This document shows, piece after piece, positions 22,595-33,944 of a stretch of DNA of 64,000 nt. The notes beneath the pieces are model-generated. The model was not told the origin of the DNA. It saw only the letters and a list, made by a program, of their open reading frames with translations, and did no database searches. How positions within the stretch are numbered: the first letter of the stretch is position 1; each line of letters opens with the position of its first letter. This stretch comes from Viscum album. Lineage: Eukaryota; Streptophyta; Magnoliopsida; Santalales; Viscaceae. The stretch is taken from assembly GCA_963277665.1 (NCBI GenBank), contig OY728128.1, forward strand, positions 1,351,240,356 through 1,351,304,355. Reading direction: 5' to 3'. Made by a program: the position numbers and the translations under genes.

Positions 22595-23410
22595 CTACTC
22601 CGAGGTAACTACTGATCTCACCTTCTCTGGGTCTACTGATACTCCTGTCTCTGAGATGACATGACCCATGAAGTGAATCTCGTCCATCCAAAAGTGGCAC
22701 TTCGAGAGTTTAGAATAGAGTCGATGCTCCCTTAGTGTACTCAAAACGACCTTAAGATGGGTTGCATGGTCGTTTCGAGTGTGAGAGTACACCAATATAT
22801 CATCCACAAAGACCATGACGAAGGAATACAATTAAGGATGGAACACTCGGTTCATCAGCGCCATGAAAACTGCTGGCGCATTTGTAAGACCGAACGGCAT
22901 AACCGTATACTCGTAGAGGCCATACGTTCTCCTGAAGGCTGTCAGAGGTATATCTGAAGGTCTAACGCGCAGCTGATAATAACTGGACCTCAAATAAATC
23001 TTCGATAACACCCGAGCTCCTAAAAGATGATCGAAGAGATCATCAATCCTCAGCAAGGGATATCGGTTCTTGAATGTCAACTGGTTCAACTTTCGATAAT
23101 CCACGTAAAGACTAAGGGTACCGTCTTCCTTCTTTGCAAATAGGATAGGAGAACCCCAAGGAGAAGTACTGGGTCAGATAAAACCCTTTTCCTTCAACTC
23201 CTCTAACTGCTTCTTGAGCTCCTGAAACTCAGGTGTAGCCATTCTATAAGGAGGAATGGACACCGGTGCTGCTCCTGGAACGAGCTCAATTGAGAATTCT
23301 ACCTCACACTCCGGAGGCAAACCTGAAAAGTATTTTGGAAATACATCTGGAAAGACATCAACCACTGGAGGAAAATCTAAATGAGAAGTCCCCTAGTCAT
23401 CCAGATAAAG
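22595..23410 (-). pseudogene. Reverse transcriptase, copy A
   Basis: Clear Ty3/gypsy [56 protein letters not shown], then the catalytic box [10 protein letters not shown] with the Asp pair at 22799-22804. It ends in [10 protein letters not shown]. Stops occur at 23174-23176 (TGA, from an expected CGA), in the linker after VFHP (TAA, A only) and at 22595-22597 (TAG). The catalytic residues are present, but no continuous protein is possible. Confidence 0.92.
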
Positions 23411-23870
23411 TCTAGAAATATGAGCCGTAACTACTCCTTTCCCATTATGCTCGAGTCCGGCTCGACTCACCTGAACATCCCACTCTCTTTTATGAAGGAA
23501 AGATTCACCCTCTGGTGATACGAAACTCACCCTACGGTGATAGAAATCGACGACTGCCTAGAAGGGAACCAACCAGTCCATACTGAGAATGACGTCATAG
23601 CCCGTCATCTCCAGGACATAGAGGTCCCATAAGAAATGATACCCTGCAACCTCGAGAGGGCACTACTTGCACTGAAGTACTCTAGATGTCCTCGTTACCA
23701 AGGGCGTGTCGAGAGTCAACATGTCAGTAGACGAAAAGACACAAAGCTCAAGGCTTTGCATGATAACAACATAGATAAAGCTATGTGAAGCACCAGTATC
23801 GAAAAGGTATGATGATAAAACTGAGGCTACTAATATCGTACCTCGAACTGTAGAGGGTTCGGGATCCTGC
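23411..23870 (-). pseudogene. Aspartic protease, copy A
   Basis: The active-site loop FDTGASHSFI lies at about 23780-23803, with DTG at 23792-23800, and the second strand reads GYDVILSMDWL near 23590. This is the retropepsin-like protease that cuts Gag-Pol. TAG stops occur at 23663-23665, 23558-23560 and 23393-23395, all shared with copy B. Confidence 0.85.
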
Positions 23871-24039
23871 TCTTGATGAATATGCTCTACAGAAAAAGTC
23901 GGGCATGTACCGCGGCCCTGTGTAGTAGCCTGAAAACCCTAAGCTGCTCATCCCTGAGCCTCACCACTGCGTCCACGGCCTCTACCCTGACCTGAACGTC
24001 CTGCAGAACTCTAGCCCCCAGTCTTCTGCCGAGCTGGTG

Positions 24040-25132
24040 ATCCTACTCCTATACACTGGGTCGAAACTGATCCTCCTTCACTAGCCGCTGGAAGGGGAAC
24101 CTTAGAGAAACGCTACAAGTGACCCATCTTGCCGCAGGATCGGCACTCCACTTGGTCCCTTGGGCACTGAGGCTTCTTATGCCTATTCCTCCCACACTGA
24201 TAACACACCACTTGGGTTCCAAAAGGGGCATCTTGTCTACCAGAAGGAATACCTCTCTTCCTCAGGTCGCCTCGAGTAGACTCTCGGTGGTGTTTCCTAC
24301 TCTCTGTCTGGAGGGAATCAACCTTAGATGTTGTACTGCCCTAGTCCACAGCTCCAGTCTCCCTTAGGTTACTCTCTGTGATGAGTTCTTGGTTGACTAT
24401 CAGAGTAGTATAAGTCAACCGAAAGACATTCACCTGTGATCTGATCTCCGGTCTAAGGCCTTCCTCAAACTTCCTCGCTAGAAACAGCTCGTCATTCCCC
24501 AGGACGGGAGTGAATCACTGTAACTCAGTGAAGCAGGAGGAATAATGCATAACTGAGAGAGTACCCTGCTGCAGGCTCATGAAATCCCTAGCTCTATCAT
24601 CCATCAGTGTCGCTGGGTAGAAGTAGTTGTAAAACATACGCTGAAACTCATCCCAAGCCATAGCCTGTTGGTGCCCCGTCCGAGAGACTACGTCCCACCA
24701 TCTCTTGGAAGAATCCCACAAAATATACGTCACGAGCTTCACCCTCCTATCTGGAGGCATCTCCAGATGCTCGAAGATGGACAACATGGCTTCCAACCAT
24801 GACTCTATAGCCTGAGGTCCTCCATCCCCTGTGAAAGTGGGAGGATGCTGCTGCTGGAAGACCCGCGTCAACTCTGCCAGAGTGGGGGTAGGATGCTGAA
24901 CTCCCTGGAAGGTCTTAATGAATCTCATGAAACCCTATCTGAATTGAGCATTGACACCAGTGTCTGGAATCAATGCAGGTGCCATGTCTTGATTGATGGG
25001 AAGAACTACTGGCAGTCCCTGATTGGTCGTATCAGGCGTACGATCGTTGCCTGGTTCCTGGAGTACAATAGGAGGACGTCTCGGTGCCATAGCTCTGAAA
25101 GACCAAAACACACCTTCATTAAATAAGAACAT
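24040..25132 (-). pseudogene. gag, copy A
   Basis: The probable start is MAPRRPP (ATG at 25088-25090); a longer in-frame Met lies at 25132. The capsid part includes PPTFTGDGGPQAIESWL, YILWDSSKRWW and WDEFQRMFYNYFYP. Near the end is one intact knuckle, CYQCGRNRHKKPQC, and a second, CRSCGKMGH, cut by TAG at 24113-24115. Other stops are TAG at 24935-24937 and 24341-24343 and TGA at 24515-24517, all shared with copy B. Gag would form the particle and bind genomic RNA. Confidence 0.9.
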
Positions 25133-25194
25133 AGTTGCAACATAGGAGAGTAAAATGGAACAAGAGGGAAAAGAAAAATCTTTAAAACTGGGGA

Positions 25195-25900
25195 AAACAT
25201 GACTACATGGCGTGTAGTACCACTACACGGCGTGTTTCTTAAAAGTTTACCCATGGCATGTACATTGGCCATACTTGTCTGTGTAAACTACCCGGCTACA
25301 GGACGTGTTCTTAAACTACACGGCATGTACTTACCCCTTTTTCCCTGCCCGGTTACTCCTACTCGACTAAGTCACATGGACTATCCCAGCTGAAGACTAC
25401 ACGGCGTTCTTTGAGGCAGACATGACATATACTGGACATGCATTACCTGGCCCATGTTGTTAGCGACACATCCTGAAACACGGTCGACACTACACGGCGT
25501 GTTCCTACGAGACACGACATTCACTTGAAGGGAAACCTTGGCCTGTGTTTTTTGTGACATGGCCGGGTACTCCGATGATCCTTACACGGCGTGTTCCGAA
25601 CAAACACAGCATGTATAGGAGAAGATAACACTGACATGTGTTTTTCAAGACACGTCTGGGTACCTGAGAAAAAGATACACGGTGTGTTCATACCGAACAT
25701 GGCATGTACTAAACATGTATTAACTATCCCATGTTGTTAGTTACACAGTCGAGATCCTAGTTAACCTCTACACAGCGTGTACCTACCGTACTTGGCATGT
25801 TCCTGAAAACCATTTACAGCTCCGTGTCCCTTTCCACATGGTCAGTGACATGGCCAAAAACTACACAGTGTGTATCTATAAAGTACACGCCTTGTATTCT
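25195..25900. repeat. Palindrome array in chromovirus A leader (ACACGGCGTGT type)
   Basis: Sixteen or so recognisable copies of an inverted repeat, ideal form GTACACGGCGTGTAC (7-bp arms around one base), occur in 700 bp between primer site and gag. Examples are TACACGGCGTGT near 25224, 25493 and 25585. Decayed forms such as ACATGGCGTGTA and ACACGGCATGTA differ by C-to-T or G-to-A at the CpG sites. The same motif lies in the LTRs. The function is unknown. Confidence 0.9.
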
Positions 25901-26585
25901 GGGTTTTTCCAGACAGTAGCCTCAGAACTGCACCGGAGCCCAGAAAACAAAGAAAAACAAGGGTTAAGGTTCCAAATTCCGATCCGTGGGGGCCCATACT
26001 CCCCACGAATCAAAACTCAGCATCATAACGATGCATAGAACAAGCCACAATATAATAACTCATGACCCACCAAATTCTGATCATTGAGGTCCCATAACAC
26101 CTCAAAGATCAAAGTTTGGCATCTTCAATTAGAAAGCTCCAAACAACGATACCCTATCAACATAGCAGGTATTCTATCACAAGAGCTATCACAACAGCAT
26201 GCATTGCTTATCAAAAATCCTATCACAACCGCATACAATCTCTAATGCAACCTAGATGGCATGGAAAAATGCATGGCATGTTATATTCTAAAATGTTCCT
26301 ATATGATGCATGAGATGGCTTACCCTCATCTCATCGAGTTGTAACAAAATAGAACCGTGATCATATAAATAGTAACAGGACAAAACAAGTGCATCACCCA
26401 ACAGTGAAATCAATTAAACTGTAACATTCACAAAACTAAAAATATTTAATATTCGAGGTAATATGGATTTTTCCCTGTACACGGGTTCTAGAATGCCCAG
26501 GCACAACTATTTACCATTTACCTATTCCGTCTTATCCTTGTCTAATGTCGTTAAACAGTAAGTCAATAGAAAAAGGAAAGAATCC
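25901..26585 (-). other. Leader of chromovirus A, non-coding
   Basis: The sequence between the palindrome array and the primer site, with no coding signal. Plus-strand frames of 60-70 codons here are conserved in copy B only because the DNA is. Confidence 0.6.
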
Positions 26586-26596
26586 CTCTGATACCA
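26586..26596 (-). promoter_or_regulatory. Primer binding site (tRNA-iMet type), copy A
   Basis: The minus strand reads TGGTATCAGAG, three bases after the end of the 5' LTR. It is complementary to the 3' end of plant initiator tRNA-Met, which would prime minus-strand DNA. Confidence 0.9.
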
Positions 26597-26599
26597 CTT

Positions 26600-28679
26600 T
26601 GTAATGACCCGAATCTGAAGCCCTTCCACTGGTGCCCCATACCCGGTTCGCTACATGACCTCAGGAACATTTTCCAAAATGCTAGAGGCTTCCGACTAGC
26701 AACGAGGGCCTTGGTAAGTTATTGGGGAAACTATGCCCTCATTTGTTAAGGTATACAAGGTAAGAAAACAACAGTCAATGGCGGAAGCAGTAAACAACAT
26801 ACAAACACTGAAACTAAACAGAGGAAGCAATGAAAACATAATGATAATGATAATGATGCAGCAGGTACAAGTATCTAAGGAAAGAAACAAACACAACAAT
26901 GTGCTGAAATACAACTGAAAACAAAGTACGAAAGTAACAGCAACTCTAGCAGCATCGCAAGCCTAAGTTCGATCCTATGCTCTCCAGCTCCAACTAGAAA
27001 TCACGTACCCGAAGTAGAAGGGCCACAATCTCTGTCCACACCTGCAACCATATAACCTATTTGGGCCGAAAATCAGGACCCAAACAGGGTGTGAGACTAA
27101 TCCCAGTAGGCAATCACCATGAGATCTGTGACCTACTGTCATTGAGTAACATAGAAAAAGTAAAGAAAATAAATGCAGCAGAGAAGCAGATGTACACTAA
27201 AGTAAGAAATCCTACCAAAATCCATTCACAGTTATTTATTAGTTCAGTACAATCATTTAGATATCAACCAAGGAACCTAGCAACAACTCTATACACTGAA
27301 GGCAAGAAATTAATCACAACAGGTAGCTCAACAGTCTACCTAAACAACAAGTAGTACAAATCCAAAGTTGTTCTTTGGCTTGGTGGACTCGTCACAACCA
27401 ACCAACAAATAAAGCACTAACTCTCTGGGTGGATACTACTAGCAAACCCCTCTAGTCAAGTAGACATACAAAGGCACATACACTTTGGGAAGTTCTCACC
27501 GTCAATTCCCCTATGGTCTTGCAATGAAATATATAGACTCTCCGAGGAAGAACTTACGTCTAATTCCCCCTATAGTCTCTCTATGTAACTAATGACACTC
27601 TGAGGAAGCACAAAGTCCCATTACCATAGGTCCTGAAATTGATACTAATTATAACAGACTCTCTAGGGAATCCCTAATCGTCAATTACCCCTTTAGTCTA
27701 CCACACCAGGTTCACTCATCCCAGAGCAGTTTATTCATGTGTAATCGACTGTTAACAAACTAAGTATGTTCAGAAAATACTTGGCTAATAGCTACAATGC
27801 CATCACAATCATATAAACAGCAGGCAATTCATGCAATCAAGTCAACAGGCATACTATAAATGTGCAAAAGGGTTGCCTCGTAGGAAAACCGTGCTAAATG
27901 GCAATCAACAGCCAAAACAAGGGGAAACACCGGTGGGGTGATCCTAAAACATGCTAACAAGCAATTATTAATCATCTAATAACCTCAATCATACAAGAAA
28001 TCTAAGGCAGATAACAAAAAAGACCAAAACCCTAACCCGAGATACCCGATACATGGGTATCCGACACTTTTGCACCAAAAACTCAAGGACATTTAATGTA
28101 GGGAAACAAACCACCTACCTCGATCCTTGGTGATCGATATTCTTGACCCTCTGCCTGTGAGTCGGCCTAGAATGGAGTAAATATGAAAAAACGGCTAAAA
28201 TGTTCAACCTCAGATAACTCTCACAAGAGAAGGAATCAAGAAACATGGCCAAATAAGAACCAAGAACTCACCGCTGCGATTCTATTGCACCCAACAAAGT
28301 TCGATTCGGACAACCGGTGAAGAATCGGCGGCTCAGAGAAGAATCGGCTCTCTAGCTCACTCTGGACATAATTAGGTGGAGAAGAAGATGAAAACAAGGA
28401 TTAGGCGTGACCCCGGTCTGATTAATGAAATAAAAAGAAAAGTACACGGCGTGCACTTCTTGAGTACATAGCGTGTATTCCCATTTTCCGTATTCTGTAT
28501 TAATCGGACTCCACCTCATCGCTACACCTCGTGTAACTAGCCTGGACATGGCCAGCACATGGCCTCGTGCGGAAGAAAATTACACGGCGTGTACTTACAA
28601 AATTTCCAAATTCTACTTTTTTTCTCAAAAACAGCCAGAAAAGGAAAACATACTGGAAAAGAAGGTCTGAGTTCTTACA
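26600..28679 (-). repeat. 5' LTR of chromovirus A
   Basis: 2080 bp, TGTAATGACC to GTTCTTACA on the plus strand. It is much closer to 46274-48354 than to its partner 18318-20420, so the LTRs diverged before the segment was duplicated. A cluster of the ACACGGCGTGT palindrome lies at 28440-28600, the U3 end of the LTR. Transcription would start in this LTR towards lower coordinates. Confidence 0.9.
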
Positions 28680-29245
28680 ATATTATATTTATTACATTAT
28701 TATACCTTTTTTATTATGATATCATATATAATTTCTTACTTACCATTTTTTGGGGGATATGATAACATTTCTTGTGTGTACGGTGGACTACTACCTCACA
28801 AAGTGACGTGACGCATTTGTATCTTATACATTACATGTAAGGTAGTAAGGGAAATTTAATGAATATATGTGATATTTATAAAATAATCATAATTATTTAA
28901 ATATAATATCACAGCTAAATTCTTATTTTCCAATTCATTGGAAAACAATAACATCACTCGTGCATACGTGTAGACTACCCCACCACATAGCGATGTGAAA
29001 CAATATTAATATTTTTAAATGGATGGTAATAGGGATGGATTTTATTATTTTAAATTATATATATATAAGATAATAATTATTATTTAAAGGTTAATTATAA
29101 TTTATTTTCCTTTTATTCCATCCACTGAGAAAAATGGAAACAATGTTCATGCATACATACGAATTACTGTCTCAATAAAAAGTATAATCCATTATCTTTA
29201 TCTAATATTTGTAGATTAATATAATTACAAATATAATAAATATAT
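28680..29245. repeat. ~187-bp satellite-like monomers, three units
   Basis: Conserved cores begin at 28772, 28958 and 29147 (spacing 186 and 189 bp). Each is a TYRTGYRTACG...TACT...CTC box preceded by GGAAA-type DNA and an AT-rich half. Monomers are diverged from one another. A further isolated core lies at 32710. Confidence 0.75.
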
Positions 29246-30544
29246 ATTATATTTATAGAATTTTTGATATTTTTTTATCGAATCATGATCTAAGTAAGAG
29301 GACATAAATTACAAATCCAAATACATACATGAAAAATGATGCAATTATCACCTAAAATAGTGATTTTAAGAAAAAATGCTAATAAATGGGTAATAAAAGG
29401 ATATTAGTAAATGATATATGGTTTGAAATATATTAATATTTTTAATTAATATATTTATAATAAAACAGTATTTATTATATTGGAGGTCTGAGCATGTACA
29501 AAGGAAATCAGACCTAAGGTTATAGTTTATCATCTCAATTTTACTTTCGTGACACATATTTCATATACACCACTTATAAAATTTTTATGGTTTATACATA
29601 TCCCATTTATATGTTATATCATAAATATACTTATATTAATTAAACTAAAAGTTTCATTTTATTTTATTTCCTTCTTTGGGCTTATGATTCAAAAGTTACC
29701 AAAGTGGTATTGGTTTATTTTACATTCTCATCATTTGGAGAGATTTTTTATGATCAAATTTATGATGCTGAAATATTATGATATATCAATCAATAAACTA
29801 ATTAATTTTAATCTTATGTGGCTATTAATGAAATTTTCAAGTAATAGCAGCATTTTACTCTCTTTGGCACTTAAAATGATTGTAAAAATGTTTTTACGAA
29901 AATATGACTTTATTTCTCACTTTGGATGAAAATACTTTTTATTCCAAAACAATGTATTCCAATTTTTCATTAAAAAATGTTTTCAACATTATAAAAAATA
30001 TTTATTAATGATTTTTAAAAATGTTTTAATTTTTATAGAATTTATTGAGAGGAATATTTATTTCATTTTCCAAATAATGTCGGTTTTTTATTTTACTACA
30101 AATGTGAAAGGAATATTTGTTTTAATCTATATGAATTAAGAATAATTTCCCACTATCATGACAAATTAGTATTTTAAATATTATTTTATATGTTTTAAAA
30201 TTTTATTTTTAAATAAAATTATTTTCAATTTTTTTTACAACTTTTAGTTTTAATAAGTTTATTTTACAAATGAACAGGTTATTTTACTCAAGACCATTTT
30301 TAAGGATATTTTTATTTTATTGCTTTTCATCAATGAAATCATCCCTTTATTATACTTATGATAAACTAGGGATACATTGTATTGATATAATCCTAATTAT
30401 TTATTTTTTATGGTTTATGATTAGTATAATTATGGATATACAATTTTATTACCATTCACCACATTACTATGGATAGTTTATGATTATATTTATTCGATTG
30501 GTGTATGTATTAAAATTTTTTAGGTTAGTTTTTAAATATAAACT
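29246..30544. other. AT-rich DNA, no gene supported
   Basis: Extremely AT-rich. The 126-codon plus-strand frame at 29549-29929 is Phe/Ile/Leu/Lys-rich, and in copy B it survives only in part (49353-49598). I do not regard it as a gene. Confidence 0.5.
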
Positions 30545-31245
30545 TTTAGGTTGATTAATTTTCACTAATTTCATATAAAAAAATGCATTGGAATTATTAA
30601 GTGATGGATGGGGAAAATAATTTTATATCACCTTGATGCATCAATAGGTGTCATGAGATAAATTAGTTGGCCAAATTAAATGGGTTTTTACACATATATT
30701 TAAACTATATTTTGAATGGACTTGAAATCATGAATCATATGTTTAGAATTATTTATTACATCATTATGAGATTATTTATTGTTCTTCCATGTGATTATTC
30801 TACTAGTTATAATATCCATAGTTATGTTTCAAGCTAATTTTATTATTTATATGGAATTATTTGATCATCATTTATTCCTAAAATATTATTCTTCATGTTA
30901 AAGTTATTGATTAAATGGAATGTGTTTATTTATTTACCTTCCTATAATAATTATTTTTTATACATGATAGCCTCTTTTATAAGCATACCATTCCGGATCA
31001 TTACTACTCCCTCTTTCTTATGCTTCTTTTCCCCAGGATGCTAGGATGTGTTTTCTAATTGATATATAGAGTTATGATAGAAGTAATAAATATTAAATAA
31101 AATAAAATACATTGTTATATTTTATGTTTTAAAATTTATGTGAAATTAAAGTATTTATCTATTTTACCAAGGCTACTAAACTAGTCAGTCTTTTAGGATG
31201 TGATTCCTTATATCTTATGCTAATGTAATAAAGTAACCATCGACT
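30545..31245. repeat. AT-rich dispersed repeat, copy 2
   Basis: Collinear with 15-730 and with 50215-50925. It starts near TTTTCACTAATTTCATA and includes GTGATGGATGGGG, CCATGTGATTATTC and AATGTAATAAAGTAACCA. Confidence 0.75.
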
Positions 31246-32600
31246 TTGGGATACTGGGGTAGGGGTATTTGGCTTATTAGTTGAATGTTATTGAAAATTT
31301 TTTACTATAAAAATATATATTATAAAATTAAATTAATCATTTTAAAATACTATGTTGAATTTTAAAAATCAATGTATAAGATTTCATAAAATTTAGTAAT
31401 ATTTTTTTGAAAAATATTTTTTGTATGTTTTATTAATTATGTTTGAACATTGGGATATTATAATATAGATCTATTTCACAATAAAAAAAATACTTTTCTT
31501 GACCAATAATAATATTTTTAATATCATTAGAATAAAAAAGGATAATTTTTTCTTATATATAAACATTATGCTTAAAAAAAATTTATCTTAAAAACAAGTT
31601 TCTGTGCATTATATGCTCTAACAATTAGATTAATTTTTCTACAATTAGAAATTTAAATTGATAAATTATTATTATATTTGAGATTAAAATTTTATTATTA
31701 TTTAATATGATCAATTTTTTAGATATAAAATTTATAATATTACGATTAATGATAATTACCATGATATTAGTGATAAAATTATTTTAAAATTATTATTTTA
31801 TTAATATCCTAGAATTTATTTCAAATAAATTCAATTAAATTAATTAAAATAATGAATATAATATGATTTATAAACACATAAATAAATATATTAACACTCA
31901 TTTAATTTTTAATCAATAAAAATATTATTAAAAATTCATAATGGTCAAAATATCATTTTTAATCAAAAATAATTTTTTTACACATTATATATTTGAATTT
32001 AAATTTGTTTTTTATAATACTATATTATTTAATTATATTAAATTGAGGCTAAATTTAGTTCCATAAAACCCAAATTTAGTTATATGGGTTATTTTATATG
32101 TTTAATAAAACACAAAATCGCTTATTTAAAAACCAGTTAACTAGATTTATAGTAAATGAGTAAAATATAAAAAATTAATGGTAAAATCCCTATAACATGT
32201 TTAAAAAATGTATTAAAATCCTTGGTTGAATATTTATAGACCCAAATATACACCAAAGTCAATTATTTTTAAAATTTGGATCCATTTTCCTTGGAATAGT
32301 GTCATGTAATAATTAAAATATAAATGGTGTTTCCAACATTTTCCTTTTACTCTCTTGTAAATGGGGATCACTAAAACTCTTTCAAACATACACCTAACAT
32401 TAAAATGTTTGTTGAAAATATACCCAAATATCCTATAATTTTATTCAATCACAAGTTCTTATTTCTCTATCCATCCTTGGTTAGTCTAATCCCTTTATTT
32501 GTAAAGACACTTTCAAGAGAAAGTTCAAGGTCCCAAAGTGTGCATCACTTAATCAATATCATTTTTACATAAATATTTGTACACCAAAACCCCCTAAAAA
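31246..32600. other. AT-rich DNA, nothing recognised
   Basis: Low-complexity AT-rich sequence with no reading frame, terminal repeat or element signature I can name. Confidence 0.5.
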
Positions 32601-32770
32601 TTTCTATATAATGACATTAGTATCAATATTATACTAATATTTTGTTATATTAGTGTTAAAATAATTATTTATTCATTTCCACACACTAAGAAAAACAAAA
32701 GAACATCGCTAGTGTGTTTTCACGGACTACCACCTCCTTGAATCGACACCATTTTTTTCATTACCACCTT
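32601..32770. repeat. Isolated satellite-like monomer core
   Basis: Near 32672-32760 the run ATTTCCACACACTAAGAAAAAC, then TAGTGTGTTTTCACGGACTAC, then CACCTCC matches the monomer half at 29111-29174. It suggests the array once continued here and that 29246-32600 was inserted into it. Confidence 0.5.
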
Positions 32771-33412
32771 TAATGAATGGTATTAATGGTGGTATGTTCC
32801 ACCTTCAAGGTGTCACGTGTTTCGGGTGATGTGGATATGGCACGAAGAGGATCATCACCAATCCCTTCTTCCATTGGGATGATCTCTCATCGAATTTACC
32901 ATTCCTTTGTTTCGACCTATTCAACGTCATTATACTTTAAAGAAGGTTGAATTTACCTTGTGGGGAACGGTTGGTCCCAGCGAATGATTGGATGGGGGTC
33001 AAGCACTCATTCAATCAATCATTCTTGGATATAAATTCCTCATATGGTCTCTAACAGGTTTATTCATGGAGCCAAGAATGACCAACAACCCTGATATCTA
33101 TGATTCATCGACTTTCTTTCCAAAGCCAAGCACTCGTTGGATAAGGATTTGGCCAACGACACTTGAGGACTCTATTAGTTGAGAGGATGGGAAGTCGGGA
33201 TCTCCTTACCCTTTTAGGGGAGGATTTTTACCAATTATGGGACTCTCATATAGATTTAAGTCATGTTCATATGTTTGTGAATCCTTAGTTCATTCATGAA
33301 GAGTGTGTCCACAGGCTACCCTTGGTTTGTAAGATCGTTGTAAGCATGAATATGTTTGATGCCACAGAGGTGATGCTGAATTAGCAATATTGTAAGGAGC
33401 TCTAGAGGTTAT
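32771..33412. other. No gene seen; start of Tat-like repeat-rich block
   Basis: Less AT-rich than the preceding block. Short frames occur (64 aa at 32988-33182), with a near-identical partner in unit B because the DNA is duplicated. No family is recognised. Confidence 0.35.
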
Positions 33413-33815
33413 TGTCATCCAGGGGGGATGGAAGTTGAATTGATATTGGGATCAGGCCTACAATAAAGGCTTACTATGTATCCTCGGGAGAGGAATCAGA
33501 ACCTACATAGTTCAGAATGTGTTGGGCTTACACATGGGAAACACCTGTTTGATGGAAAAGAATGGGTGGCCCCTTTATGGGAGGGCACCCTATCGAGCTG
33601 AGGAATTCTGGTAAGCGTCCTATGTATCCTGATTTGATCAAGATTCAAAGTTCTCATAGTTCATATGATGTGATGGGATTACGCATGGAAGCTACCCAAT
33701 TGAGGGGGTCATGGTTGGGTGGACCATTTATGGATGGGCACCCCTTTGAGATCGGGCCTTCTGGTAGGCATCCCATGTATCCTGATTTGATTAGGAATCA
33801 TAGTTCTCATAGTTC
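33413..33815. repeat. ~153-bp tandem module, 2-3 units
   Basis: Units begin GGTGGCCCC at 33565 and GGTGGACCA at 33718 (153-bp offset), with a more diverged unit before them. Each contains a CCTATGTATCCTGATTTGATYA or ATGTATCCTC box and ends TCATAGTTCA. The encoded repeat GGPFM-GHP...MYPDLI in the 91-codon frame simply reflects the DNA repeat. Related modules occur at about 53085-53480 and, diverged, at 58480-58560 and 58795-58860. Confidence 0.75.
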
Positions 33816-33931
33816 AGTTCATGTTCTGATATTGTAATCCTCATAAACTTGTAATCCCATGTGAGTCATGCTCGGTGTGAGAAACAAGAGTATTTGAAAT
33901 ATTCAACAATTCACATGCCTCTTCCCCTACT

Positions 33932-33944
33932 GGGGGGGGGGGGG
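33932..33944 (+). repeat. G13 homopolymer
   Basis: Thirteen consecutive G, where unit B has only GGTGGGG at the same place (about 53599-53605). Confidence 0.85.

Larger units (their letters stand above)
18318..28679 (-). mobile_element. Ty3/gypsy chromovirus (Tekay/Del type), copy A
   Basis: A 10.36-kb element read on the minus strand. The 5' LTR is 26600-28679 and the 3' LTR 18318-20420, both with TGT...ACA ends. The primer site lies three bases inside the 5' LTR and the polypurine tract next to the 3' LTR. Order is leader, gag, protease, RT, RNase H, integrase and chromodomain-like end, which is Ty3/gypsy. The chromodomain-like tail and gag style point to Tekay/Del. Flanking pentamers are ATATG (18313-18317) and ATATT (28680-28684), a target duplication with one mismatch. 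Stops in every domain and a frameshift in RNase H make it defective. Confidence 0.92.

Noticed and set aside
20713..24937. TAG read as Gln or translational readthrough in the chromovirus
   Set aside because: Copies show the CAG to TAG step directly, TGA and TAA stops and a frameshift also occur, and other inactivating changes are present. Decay explains it.
25195..25900. CRISPR-like array
   Set aside because: The repeats are short and palindromic with unequal spacing, inside a plant retroelement leader. No cas genes.
26586..26596. tRNA gene fragment
   Set aside because: It is the retroelement primer binding site; no tRNA fold around it.
29549..29929. 126-codon hydrophobic plus-strand frame
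   Set aside because: Very AT-rich composition, and in the duplicate (49353-49598) a third is lost. No recognised family.
33562..33837. 91-codon frame with an internal protein repeat (GGPFM...MYPDLI)
   Set aside because: The repeat is a 153-bp DNA duplication, and unit B has an in-frame stop near 53416.
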